From positions 175,835,598 through 175,899,597 of the forward strand of contig NC_062217.1 of the NCBI RefSeq assembly GCF_902686445.1: DNA of 64,000 nt. Direction: 5' to 3'. Below the pieces are notes generated by a model. It did not search any database and was not told the DNA's origin. It saw only the letters and a list, made by a program, of their open reading frames with translations. Origin of the DNA: Sciurus carolinensis. Lineage: Eukaryota; Chordata; Mammalia; Rodentia; Sciuridae. Each line of letters begins with the position of its first letter. The stretch's first letter is position 1. Positions 1-12,900 of the stretch are shown one piece after another. A program made the position numbers and the translations under genes.

Positions 1-855
1 AGCCCAAATGTAGAGGGGAAGAGGCTTATTCAGGGTCATGGTTTCAGAGCAGACTCCATTCCTTGTGGCTCAAGATGAGGCTGAATATCATGGCGGAGTG
101 TGTGGAAGAGAGAAGCAGCTGACATGGAAGCAGGAAGCAGAGAGAGACTCCATTCTCTAGATATAAATATATACCCCATAGCCATGTCCCAGTGAACCTT
201 TTCCTCCAGCAACACCCCACCTGCCTCCAGTTAGCACTCGTTAATCCCATCAGGGTTAAGTTGACTAGGTTGAGTCTTTCATAACTCAGTCAATATCTCC
301 TCCAAAGCTTGCTTTGTCTCACTTGCGAGCTTTTGGGGGACGTCTCACATATAGACAGACCCCCGATGCTAACACACTGGCAGAAGGGCCCAAGACCCAG
401 ATGCTGGCAGATTCAGTGTCTGGTGAGGACTGTGTCCTCTTGGGACCAATGCTGTCCCATGGGGTAGAGGGAAAGGAAGGTACAAAAGGGCCCAGACTCC
501 CTGTGGCAAGCCCTTCTGAAAGTGCGCCAGCATCAGGGAGGAGGGGCCCTGGTGGCCTGGCTCCTCAGAGCCCCCACAGTACCAGTGCACTGGCAGTAGA
601 ATCTCAGCATGGACCTGGGGACCACATTCAGACTGTAGCTCCTCCTTGGGGCCACCCCGCATGGACAGTGCCAGGCCCATGCTGTGCTGGGGTGGCCTGC
701 CTCATGCCTGCCCTCCAGGCTCCCTGCTGCTGCTGTCTCAGGTGGGCTGGCTCCTGGCCCCCGGGACCCCTCTCTGGTGCGTGCCAGTGGAGTGTCTCAG
801 TGCTGACAGTGCGGTGCCCTCCTGCACTGCTCACTGTCTGACCTTTGTTTTTCAG
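1..855 (+). other. INPP5A: INPP5A intron (partial, left edge)
   Basis: This is the 3' part of the intron that precedes the first exon in the window. Its left end holds a retroelement-like repeat (about 20-365). The remainder is GC-rich with no recognisable gene; the overlapping open frames at 314-841 have no protein-like features and disagree with the exon frame. Confidence 0.8.
20..365. repeat. Old retroelement-like interspersed repeat (family not fixed)
   Basis: The text from about cttattcagggtcatgg through cttttgggggacgtc resembles a widespread mammalian repeat of LTR/MaLR or L1 3'-end type, in which a 'nggaagcaggaagcagagagag' core and a 'gagcttttgggggac' end recur. The match is from memory and the family is uncertain. 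It carries no intact gene. Confidence 0.4.
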
Positions 856-908
856 TGCAAATGGTCAAGAAAAGGCTTCATCCGGACGAGGTGGTGCATT
901 GCTGACTG
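856..908 (+). CDS. INPP5A: INPP5A coding exon 1 of 9 in window (CKWSRKGFIRTRWCIAD)
   Basis: The acceptor is a pyrimidine stretch ending ttcag at 851-855, and the donor is gtatgt at 909. The exon opens in phase 0 with TGC (Cys) and ends after two bases of the next Cys codon. The peptide matches the INPP5A segment just before the conserved NIHLFHDASN strand of the phosphatase fold. No earlier INPP5A exon was seen at 1-850, so the preceding intron continues off the left edge. Confidence 0.95.
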
Positions 909-3900
909 GTATGTTCCTGGCACAGGACCGCCGAGTACTCCCGCCTTCTGCTGTGTTCTGCACATCATCAAAGGCTCTGTGGTCTTGCCTGACCTCCACA
1001 GGCGCTCCTTGACCTTTTCTGTTTGTGGGGTGATGCACATGATGCGGAGCTTTGCCCATGTCCTGTGTGTCAGGGTTCAGGTGCTTGGCACAGATGAAGA
1101 CACAGCCAGGTCCTCAGAGCCTCCAGTGGCCCTCAGGCTGCAGCCTGTGCTGCAGGACCTGAGCACAGCCAGGCCTGAGTTGTCTCTGACCACCTTCCTT
1201 CAGAGTACCTCTCCACAGGGCCTGGTCTCCCTGTCCTTCCCAGGGTGGTGGTGGAGTTCCACCTGAGGTTTTACCTTCCCTTCTGAGATGTCTGAACCCT
1301 CACTGCCTGAGGGTCTGTTGCTGTAGAACACCATCTGCTCGAAGCTTCAGAGTCAGCCATTGCCCCGGACTGTGGCTTCTGTTGCTCTACTGGGTCCCAT
1401 CAGGGTCCTGTGGGCTGTGGGCTGCTCCTCTGAGCTTGCCATAGTAGTGGTGGGATGGAGAGGGAGACAGAAGAACCCAAGGAGGAGCTGCAGTCCCTCG
1501 TGACCTTAATGCAAGAGGAGGCTGGCACCACTGCTACCTTTCACCCTTGGTCTTAGGGCCTACCCCTGGCACAGTGTGGGAAGGACACCGCAGGCATGCA
1601 CACCGCAGGGGTGGCCATTGGGCTGGCGGAGGAGCAAAGGAGAGCTGCAAGGCTCTCCTTTGTGGCTTTGCTGTGAAGGGGACAGGTTCCTGCGCTAGTG
1701 TCCTACAGAGGACTGCATGTGGCGGGGAGCGCCACCTGCTGAGGTGGGCACGTCCACGCCAGCTGGGGATCCAAGGCGTCTCTAGGGTGTAGGAGCGGCT
1801 GCCCAGGTCAGCTTCCAGCCTCACCAAGGCCCTGCGTATGGAGGGGTCCATTGAGGCTGCCAAAGGTCTTAGGCTGTTTGCTCAGTCTAGCTACCTGCAG
1901 TGTCCATCTGGCCATCTCCCATTGTGGGTCCCTGATGGTGGGAACTGAGGACAGGAGATAGCTGTGGTAATTCTGAAGTCCTGTACAGGTCCTTTCCTTA
2001 AAGGACAGCCCTTGCTTGGGCTGGCCCGAGTGCCTGCATTTGTGAGGGTTATTGGAGAACTTGACAAGAGGTCTCATGTCCTCTGGCCTCAGGAGCTGAT
2101 GCTCCATGTGAGCCTGATGTGGCTGAGGACAGGTGGGTGGGCGGGCGAGTGGCTCCCCCACAGGAGAGGCAGGCACTGATGCTTGCTTTCCAGGTTCAGG
2201 GAAGGTGGCCTTGCTCAGGGCAGCTGAGGACACTGGCTTGTGGTCACCTGGTCTTTTTCTCTCTTCCACAGTGCCTTCGACTTGGTGAACATCCATCTTT
2301 TCCATGATGCATCCAACTTAGTAGCCTGGGAGACAAGCCCTTCCGTGTACTCGGGCATCCGGCACAAGGCCCTGGGCTATGTGCTTGACAGGTAGGTGCT
2401 GCTGTGCCCTGTCCACTTTGGAGCATGGCGTGGTGTTCATTTTTTCCTATTTGGCAGTGGCCCTTGGAATGCCAACCATCAAGGCTGTAGGAGCCCTAAC
2501 CCCACCCCCTGGCTTGAGCAGGCCCTCCCCATAACATCTGTTCCCTTCTGCATTTGTGGGAAAGATAAGAAAATAGCACTGTGAAGACCCGTGGCAGGAC
2601 ATAAGGTCTGATGGGTGACGTTGTGCCTCTAAATCAGGACAGCTGATTCTTCTGGGCTCAGAAGCAGATGCTTCCTGGGGTTGCTGGCAGGGCAGTGTCT
2701 TCCCAGGTTTGGCCCTGTCTGGTGGCTCCTGTCTGCCGTGCTCGGGTCTGTACTCTTAGAGCAGTGCCCAGCTACATAGGATCTGCTTGGGGGCCTTGCT
2801 GCATGCCCTGCACAGGGCTGCTCCACCTGGCTCTGCCCTTCTGCCATCTAACAGGTCAGGCCTCGCTTCCTGAGGAGGGGAAGGTGGTCTCAGTGACCAA
2901 GACAGGGGGCTGCCCTCCTTCTACCTGGGCTTCCAGCTGCCCTGGCTCCTACCTGGGTACTCCAGGCTCTGAATCTTCTGTGACATGCCAGGTGACCTTT
3001 GATGGGGTCAGAGCTGATGTGCAGATGGACCATTTACTAAGGTTCAGCCCAGGCAGCCAAGGCTGTGTTTACTCTCTGTATACCTTGTGGCCCTCATCCT
3101 GGAACCCTCTTCTCCCAGCTTCTGCATGGCCAGCGGTCAGCCTGAGCTTGCCACAGAACCTTCCGTAGGCCTAAGACAGGCACTCGCCTGAGAGGTCTTT
3201 TTATTTCACTGGGAGTCCCACAGTTTCCCAAGGGACCCCCACCCCACATCCAGCCAGCATGAGGAGCACAGCATGTGGGCTCTGAGTCAGCCCTCCCCAT
3301 CTGATGCTGGCCTCCCTCCTCCAGCTCCTGCCCAGGCCTCCAGTTACCAGGGCCCAGCCTCCCTCCAGCTCCTGCCCAGGTCCCCCCATTCCAGGGCCCA
3401 GCCTCCCTCCTCCAGCACCTGCCCAGGCCCCCCAGTTACCAGGGCCCAGCCTCCCTCCTCCAGCACCTGCCCAGCCCCTTTTCTTCTAAACACCATCACA
3501 GGGCACTTCCTGTTCATGCTCCTGGGAGAACGTGAGGCCTGTGAGCATGGTGTCCCAGGCCACTGCCCTTGCCTGGGATGATCACACAGCTAGCTACTCG
3601 TGACTCTGTGGACAGAGGCACTGGCCAGGGTGTGCCAAGGACTGGACTCAGGAAGGAAAGCCAGGACAGGGCGCCAGATGTGCTGAGCTCTGGGAGGCTT
3701 CTCGGGAGGCTTCTGACTGAGGAAGGACAGTGGGCCAGTGGAGGCTGCTGGAGGGCCCGCCCCTGCACGCTTGTGGTGCACGTCCACACTGTCTGATTCT
3801 TGAGGGCAGAGCCAGAGAGGTCCATGAGAGGAAGCCTGAGTCTGGGCATACTCCTCCCCATCGAGCAGGAGCTGTGACCTGAGGGCGTGTCCTGAGGAGT

Positions 3901-6900
3901 CCCTGGAGTCAGGTGGGTCACAAGGAACAACTGCCCAGGGAGGACCCTGCACAGGCATCTGGGTGGGCGCATGCCTTCTCACTGCCCTCCATGACCATAG
4001 CGTGTGCCTGTGAACTAGCTATGTGAGTGTGCAAGCGTGTCCATGTGCGGTAGTGCTGTGACTCAACCCCTGTGTGTCCTGAGGAGAGTGGGGAGCCTAG
4101 GGCCACCTGGGCCTCTCTTCCTTCCACCTCCTATCCCTGGTTGGCCATTAACCAGGCATGTGGCCACCACTTTGCCTCTGGGACATTCCTCCCTGCCTGG
4201 GAGAAATAGCCCAGGCCTCTGTAGTCCAGTTCCTTTTCTTGTCTGACCACTTCTAACCCCATCCTCAGTATGAGGGCTTCAGGGCTGTTGGTGTCTTCCA
4301 GGTCCTTGCAGAGGAACCATGGGTGTGGGATGTGTGTCTGGATGCCTCTGCTGTCACTGCCGGGCACATAGCATGCCCGAGCCGAGGCTGGCCCCTGGCG
4401 TGGGGGCAGGCCTAACCTGAAGGCTGAGCCTTGCTCTCCTGTTGTGAGGTGTGGCAGTGGCCAGTGGCCGTGGGTGCAGGGGCTTTGTCCTGTGGCCACA
4501 TCCTCATCCAGTCCTCTCACTGGACTGTCTGTTGCACTTCATGCACCTGCTCTGGAGTGCCTTCCGTTGTGGCCCCAAGTGGCCACCTGTGCAGAGGCCC
4601 CACTGCAGCTATTGCCCACCTGCTCCTGGAATGGAAAACGGGCCAGGGCTGCCCTGAGCAAGGCCCAGCCTTGGAGGATGGCACCAGACTGGTGCCCTCA
4701 GGTAGGGCTCGTGTCTGCGCAGGCTCGGGGTTGCCTTAGTCCCGGCAGGTGACAGTCCTTCCCACCTGCGGCCCCCAGTGACTGAGGACTGGCAGTACCC
4801 TGTGCACTTGTCCGCTGGGCTCCCTCTCTGGACAGGAAGCAGCTGCCCTGCGGTGGGAGCCATGTCCACAGCACTCAGGTGTGGCTTTCCCTGCCTGATC
4901 AGTTCTTTGCTTCATGGCACCAGGTTTTCAGGGACCTCCCAGGGAGCCTAGGAGCCAAGAGAGATCTGTTGTCCGTTCAGTCTTGGTGATGGTGGTCGGG
5001 TTGCCAGTGTGGCAAGGCATTAAAATGTATCCTTGCCCCATGCTGCCATGCCTCCGTGGCCCCCAGAAAAGCAGCCTGGGGGTTCGGGGCCACTTTTCTT
5101 CATCTTCCCACGAACGGCTTCTGTGGCGAACGCAGCCAGCCGCAGATCCGGACCTCCCGTGCAGGGTCGGGCCACGGGCACAAAGGGGTGCTCTGTGGAG
5201 CAGTGAATGATGGGTCGCCTTCCATTGGGCTGCTGACCTCTGGCAGCCACCAGCAGACTGCATTCTGCTGTGCTGATTGGGGAGGACAATGCCGCTCCGG
5301 CCCTTTGAATGGACATTGCCACCAACAGCGCCGCATTCACAGCAGCACTGGGAACTGCTGTGAGCATTGTCTGCCCTCTCTGCTGAGCTGCAGGAGGCCG
5401 CGAGAGTCCATGGGGAGGCCGCCTGCTCCTGACCAGGTCCTTCTGTGTAGCCTCCTGGGACTCCTCTCCAACAGAGCCTCAGAAGCAGGTGGCAGTAGAC
5501 TAGGAACCCGTGAGCTGTGTACCCCCAGCTCAAGAACTGGGGGAGGATGCTCTGTGAAAACTGACTTTTCTCTCAATCTGAGATTATTCCAAAATAAACA
5601 GGTCATTAAAGAAACAAAACAAAGACAGGTGCTTTGAGTCCAACTCTTCCTTCCCGCAACCCTTGCAACCAGTGGCGTGGGCACATGGACCAGTCTGTCA
5701 CACACAGGGTGCCACCTGGCAGGAGGGCAGGGTGCCTGACTTGCCCAGGGCCCGGGAGGATCTGCCCCTCATTTCAGCTTGTGATTAGCCTTTGCCTTTG
5801 GATGGGGTTGATGTTTGAGGCTTCAGAAGATACCATTCAAGTGGTGAGCAAAAATAGCCTGTGGGTTTCTTAGGATTCTTCTTTTCTTTCTTTCTCTCTT
5901 TTCTTTTTTTGGAGGTGCAGGGATTGAACCCAGTACATTGGGCATGATACCACTGAGCCACATGCCTGGCCCAGCATTTCTTATCAGAGATAATTATCTC
6001 TATTTTTGTGTAATTTATGATTTCTTTCCTTGCCTCCCTTGTTATCAAAAGTTAGGACAACAAATCCCTGATCCGTGAGGGGAGGTCTGGCATGTTCAGC
6101 TGGTCTGAGGGGAGCTGGGAGTCCAGGGCTGGAGGAGACCCTCATGCCACTCTAGTGCCCACACAGGTCCTTGCTGCAGACTGGTCCCCCTCCCGATGCA
6201 AGGTCAGCTGTGGTGGGCACTCGCTTTCTGAGATGCTGACCCCGGACGTGTCCTGAAGTCTTCCGAGCACTGGGCCAAGAAGCGAGGTCCTCTGCGAGTG
6301 ACAGCGCTCTTCTCTGTCCACTCTGAAATGCAGCCTCCCTGGGCAGCAGACATTTCCACATTACAACTGTGAAATCTTGGCATAAAGCGCCCCTCTGTCC
6401 CCCCATTATTTTCTCACAAACATAGTCCATTGTCGCAGCGCTGAAGTTAATTTGATCAACATTGGGACATTTAACTTTTATGTCCAGTCAAAAGAGTTGT
6501 TTCATGCTCATTTTGGGCATTCAGAGGAAATGATTGCCAGAAAAATAATGTCCCTCTGAACAATCCGGAGCAATTAGTTTCCCAGGGAGAGGCGATGTGA
6601 CGCGGGCGGCCACACAGCTCCCTTTGTCGCGGTGTGGACGGTCATCAGTCAGCTGTCAGCCTGCTCAAAGACCCCGCCAAGCGCGCGCCTCTCTGCAGGC
6701 CGTTCCCAGAGCTTGCCTCGCTCCAGAGAGCAGGAGGGAGCCCGCGCCTCAGGCACGGCTGCTCAGGCTGAGGCGTCCAGCCATTCGAGGCTCGCCTGGC
6801 GGCCAGTGCAGGTCCATGCCACCCAGTCGGGCTTCCTCAAGACCTGCTGGCTCCAGGACACCTGCCGTCCCTCTGGGCTCACCCTGCCCAGCACGGAACC

Positions 6901-9900
6901 CTGCAGCACCCCAAGGTCCTCCATGTTCCCGGCTGTTTCCTACACATGGCCCAGGACCTTCCGGCGTCTGCACAGCACCTCCTGCGGTGGCCGGTGGGGC
7001 CGTGTCAAGCCCAGTGGCAGTCCTGGGCTCCCGTCTCGGGTGGCTGATGGAATCTGTCGCTTGTCCTTTGCCCTACTGGTCTGGCCTCCAGGAAGGCAGT
7101 GAAGGCCATGGTGCCAGGAGCCGCCCACCTCCCTGGGTGGAGTGTCGTGTGTGTCCTGCACGTCTCCTGTTGGTGAAGAGTGGGCAGTGGATGCCTCTAA
7201 TGCTCCTGTGCCCTTTGCCCTCTTCCTGCCTTGCCCCCTGCACCGCGGCGCTCGGGCCTGTCACTGCACATTTCTGTGCGAGGCATGAGCACGTGTATGT
7301 CCACTTCCGTGCTGGTGTGGAGACAGGCGTCCACCTTCCATCATGTGTGGGGTCGTGTGTTTGCACGTGGGTGTCTACAGTGGTGAGTCAGCCTCATCTG
7401 AGTGACATCCTGCTGTGCACCGTGACAGGCATCTCTGGCTTCACATCAGCTGCTTCTTCACAACTCTCTGCTTTCCTTGAGACTCCTTGGGGGGAAGGTT
7501 CTCAGTATTTTGCCAAAAGTCACTGACCACCCAGCCACACCCAGCCAGTGTGGGAAGGCCAGGCAGTTTCCAGTTCCCGGGAGCCAGTGAGGCTTCCCAT
7601 CACAGCCCGAGCTGTGGGGTCCAGGGCTGCTCTGCTCCCCAGGATCTCAGCTCTGGGTCCTCTGCCAGTCACCTAGGGATGAAGCACGGAGGAGCCAAGC
7701 CACTTCTGTCACACCCCGTGGCGCTCTGGGTGTCCAAGCAGCTGGACTGGCTGATGTCCCTGCCTTTGTGATGGACAGGCTGTCCTCACCTTTGCCTCCA
7801 TAGTCTGTGGTGCCCAAGGGCAGAGCCACGTTCAGGACATGCCTCCTTCGAGGGCTGAGTGGGGGCCAGGTGGTGGAGAGCTTCAAACGGGCATTTCGTT
7901 CGTTCCGTTGGGATGAGTTTATTTAGAATGGCTTGGACACGTCTGTGCCAGGCGGCCAGTCAGGTGAGGGAAGATCAGGAGAGCTTCCAAGTGATTACAT
8001 TACTCTGAAGGTTTGGGGTAGTTTGGGTCATTCATGGTGCCGGTGTTTTGCTGTTTCAGACTGACCAGCAAGCGTGGCTTCTCCCACAGCTAGAAGCACA
8101 CTGCAGGCGACTTCCAATGGAGCGCAGGCAGCGCACTCCAAAGCACAGTGCCAAAGACCTCGCATCCCCTGATTCAAAACAGGAAGGAAAGAAGGAGCAG
8201 CTTCCTGGCCTGTGGGGAGCCCTGGGCGCACGCCTGCCCACTGCAGTTCGGGGGTGAACGGGCTGGGTGTGTGCAGGCTGGCTTTGGGCCTCAGCAGGAC
8301 TCTGCAGCCCTCTCTGACCGTAGAGACCACTGGGGTGCCGAGACACCGGCTGCCCCGCTCAGGGCTCCTGCTTCCGTGCTCGGGGAGTCACCTTGCTGGA
8401 GACCTTGGGCATTGTGCGTCTTCTCCAGTCCTCCATGTCAGGGCATGCAGTGTCTCCCAGACGCAGGGGGACAGGGCTCTGACCACGCAGAGGGCTGGCA
8501 CCTCCCCGAGACGCTGTCACATCCTGGAATCAGCTGTCAAGGCAGGAGACACTATTTCCAGGCTTAAGAAATTGATTTTTATGGCTCTTCTTGGGATTCT
8601 CTTCTGAATCAGGCTCATGATATTGATGTGGGCCCACTTTTTAATCATAATAGCTACTGACAAGGTAATTAATTTTAAAACAACTCTTTTTTTCTCCTGG
8701 TCCAAATGGCACTATGTTGAAATTAACAGTGAGTGCGCGAGGCCGGGGCCTGGCACTCAGGCGATTGCTGGGCCGGTGACAGCCCCTTCATCTTGCTGCG
8801 TGCTGCAGGAGCTGAGAGGTGTGCTCTGTTAATTGGCTCAGGCCATTACCTCGGCACCATCGGGTCTAGGTCTGCAGGAATCCAGGTGGCCAGGAGAGCG
8901 CCTGGCTGGGTCACTGGGAGCCCTGCCTGTGTGTCTGTGTCCTGGCTGGACCCGTCAGTGCCATCTCTGTGAGCAGGCAACGCCTAGCTCTCCCAGCTCT
9001 TGAATTTCTAAAGTGTATTTGTTCAGCTACATCTGAAGTTTATCAGGTTTTTTTTTTTTTTTAAGCCCAGATGCTTCTGCTGTAGGCACTGGCCCAGGCC
9101 ATCTCTGCGCTTCCCCTTGTAGGCCTCTGCCTCCTGCCGTCAGAGCTCAGCACCGTCCACTGAGCCCAGCTGGCTGGGAGACCCAGCTCTGGAGCATGCA
9201 CACTAGTACCCCCCCCCCACAGGGATCGCTTTGGTGGCTGTCCCTGCAGCCTTGCTGGGCCAGCTCCCAGTTGCCTTGCCCCCCTGGCCTGTGGGCATGC
9301 AGCCCAGTGCAGAGGCTCACCTGACCTCCTGGGGCAATTGTAGCAGCTCCCTGAACACTCGCTGATTGCAGAGCTTCATGTGAGAAAAGAAAGTCCCTTA
9401 GAGTGAAGACGTGTTCTAAGCGTGTCTGAGTGAGGAAATGGGACATAATGGCAGTGGTCACAGAGTCCTGCTTTGCCTGTGGACCCTTTGAGAGCTCCTG
9501 TGAGCAGGGCAGGTGCACACGCCCACCCAGCACCCCGAGGGTGGAGTGCCCTTGCCTCTGCAGTCGTGCATGAAGTTGAGTCAGACTTTGCATCCTCATG
9601 TCTCTTAGTCCAGGAGTGTTCCTAGCATTGGGTCCTGGGTGTCTGAGGGATGAGCTCTCCTGCTCCGGGGCCAGACAACTGCCAGCAACCCCAGAGGCAG
9701 CGCAGACATGTGGCTGTGCAGAGTGCTGCTGCTGGAGAGTACCTGTGGGAGGCTCGGGCCCCAGCTCTCTCCGAAACAGGACCTGGGAGCCCGAGAGGGA
9801 GGAGGCCCTGCAGGAGGAGGGCTGTCTTCCAGGCCAACAGGCCTCAGCCCTGAGCCAGGTGCCCAGCGACTCCCGCCTGCCGCGCTCCTCTGCTGCAGTC

Positions 9901-12900
9901 TCTCATGCAGCGAGCCTTCTCAGGCAGGGCACTGCACACCAGAGGCCCTGCCGCCCACCCCTGCGCCTTGCCATAGGTTACCAGCCCTGGGCTTGTCACC
10001 TGCAGTCCCTCTGCCAAGCCACACAGAAGCCACAGTGGAAAGGGGTGGGAGTATTGAAGGAGAAGACCAGGTACGTCCCACTCTGTACCAGCTATATGCA
10101 AGGCCCAGAGCAGGATGCCTAGGTGTGAGCAGGCCTGGGGCCCAGGGCTGCATGACCCGAGTGTCTCCCTGTCAGGAGAGCTCGCCAGCAGCCTCAGGCC
10201 GGAGGGACACTCATGCAAGCCTGAAAGTGAAAACAAGATGTTGGAAACTGACAGGACCGGATTTCTGAGGCTGGGGCAGCAGGGTGGGTAGGGCACAGGT
10301 CAGTCAAAAACTGGCCGCCTGTGAGCGGGAAGAGGGCCCAGCCCCTTGTTCTGCAGACAAGGCTGTGTAGACAGGCTCCCCCTGCCTCTCCAGGACCCCT
10401 GGTGGGACGCTGCGCCATGGGGAGAGGCCTTATCCTCAGGTAGTTGTCCTTCCACAGCAGAAGTCAGCTCAGGTGCTGGGAACAGGTGACAGCCGAGGCT
10501 GGCTTCTCTGCTGCCGTGGTCCTGGGGTGAGTTGGCAGCAGCATGAGTAGAAGTGGGGACTCTGAAGTCTGTCTCCCCTTTGCTCATGGGGCAGGGTCTC
10601 ACAGAGCACATAGCTCTTCCCTCCTCCCGGTGGGCATCAGTGTGGACGCCCTGGTCCAGGTGTCCTGGTGGGCTCTGACCTTGGGAGAGTGACCCAGGTT
10701 CTCTGGGGCCTAGGCTTTCCCTCTTAGAGATGTTTACCAGCAGAACAGCGTTTCTTCTAAAGATGGTCCATACTTTCCTACTGAGAGGCCCAGTCACATC
10801 AGGTGGTCTTGTTCCCCTCACCTGCGGTGAGGAGGAGGGGCAGGGCTGGAGGAGGAGGCCAAGCAGCCTCTAGCCCTTAACCCTGGCCAGACTCCCCTGC
10901 CAGCACAGTATCTGTTCATCCACAGAAAGGCTGAGTTTTAAAAGGTAGATAAAATCACTGGCTACTTATGTTTCTAATAATAACCGGTTAAAATATGGCC
11001 TTTCTCTTTAATTAACATTTAAGTTGAAAGCAATTCCAATTAAAAAGGAAGATAAGACTTTTTGTGGAATTTGGCAAGAAGAGAATCAAAAGTGCTAAGA
11101 TGATTTTTAAAAGAATCCAGCTGAGTGTGGTGGCGCATACCTAAAATCTCAGTGACTCAGAGGCTGAGGCAGGAGGATCACAAGTTCAAAGCCAGCCTTC
11201 GCAACTCAGCAAGACCCTGTCTCAAAATGAAAATGAAAAGGGCTGAGGGTATGGCTCAGTGGTAAAGTGCCCCTGGGTTCAATCCTCAGTACCACCAACA
11301 AAAAAATAAATAAATAAAAATAAAAAAGTTGTCAATAAGAGGGCTTCCCCATGAAAATTTCCATGATTTAGAAGGAATAGATTAAAAAAAAAAAAAAAAA
11401 AAAAAAGATAACAGTAGATTGTAATCTCAAGAGACCTGGGCTGCCCCGCGGTTGTGTGGGCAGCACCAACTCCTGAGGCCCCTGCTCTGTCCCGCGGCTC
11501 CGGGTTGAACCCGTGCTCACCTTAGTGCCCCACCACCAACCAGAGTGTGGAGGGGCCTGTGTGCTTGGCTGGGACCAGCCGTGGGAAACGGGTGCACTTG
11601 CTCCCATGGAAGCTGACGCTTCCACCTGGCTGAGGTTGCCCGAGCAGAGGGAGGACAGGGGCAGCAGGCTGTCGGGAGGCTTCCCACGTCGGCCCCAGAC
11701 AATCTGGGACCACTGCCCAGAGTTGACAGGGCCACCCAGAGATTCAGAAAGGGGGGCGGACCACAGGGAAACTGGCCCTGAGCTCATTAAAACAAGGGAA
11801 ATGCCAATCCCAGTAAGAGTGCTGACGAGTGTCCACACTCACTGTCCCGAGGCCCCAGGTTGAGAGAAAGGAAGTCCCTTTCAGTAAGGTGTCCACTGAG
11901 CTCAAGGATCCAGTCATGAAAGTGGACTGCACAGTGCCCCTCCCTCCCTCCCTCGCCAAGGTGCTGAGAAAACAGCAGGGCAAAGGCTGGGCACCATGGC
12001 CACCACCATCACCTCTTAGCAACCTCGTCCTTCCGACTGGTGTGGACACCCTTCAGGAACTTGCCACAGACCACCATGTGATACCACGCCTGCAAAAGCT
12101 GGAGCGCAGGAGATGGACTCCTCGCTTCTCTTGGTTTCTGCACCGATGAGTCAAGTTGGGAAGTGCCCAGACCATGATTCATCAGCTACTGCCCTCCCTG
12201 TGCCCTGGACCCCAGCTCCAGGTGCACCTGGTGCAGAGCCCTACCGTGGACCTCAGCCTGGCCTGCGCTGGCCCTCACCAGCACAGGAACCCACACGCCC
12301 GCCGAGCCAGGATCCAGGTGTGTGGTAGACTGCACCTGGAGCCTGGAGTCGATCTGAGCGAGGAGCTCGTGGCCGCGTTGCAGCAGAGGCTGCTGTGCCG
12401 CTGGGGCCTGCGAGGCAGCCTCTGCCTCCCCGCGTCCTGTCATGAGCGCCGCTGCCCATGGTGTAACAAGTGTTTACTTTGCCTCAAAAGAATGAGCATT
12501 GATTGTGCTGCTGCATCGTCCTGTGCGTGGAGACGGGCGGCGTCTGTCGGGGCGCTGCTTCATGGCCCGTGCGCTGGAGGGCTGGCTGTGGTGCTCTTGG
12601 AGCACGGCTCTTCGGCAGGCGACACCCAGCTCACAGACAGGTCTGTCTTGCCTGCCGTCCTGTTGCCGTACGGCTTGGAGGCCTTCAGGAGGGGTGCCGT
12701 GTGGATGCTCCAAACAGGAGGAGCACGTCAGGCGCAGGGAGCGCGGCTGTGCGTGGCCTGTTGTGGGGTCCAGCCGCAAGGCGCCTGTCCCTGTCCACCT
12801 GACAACCCCCACTGTCCTCTTGCTTCTCCTGGAGGCTGTTTTCTCGGGCTTGTGTTGCTGGCGCCCCTTCTTTCTCCATGAGGTGACTCTCCACTGAGCC

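Noticed and set aside
6597..7526. 309-codon open frame on the + strand in an INPP5A intron
   Set aside because: No domain or splice structure is visible. High GC and shadow frames on the - strand explain it.
12156..12881. 241-codon Cys/Leu-rich open frame
   Set aside because: Low-complexity translation of GC-rich intron just before an INPP5A exon; no conserved motif and competing frames of similar length.
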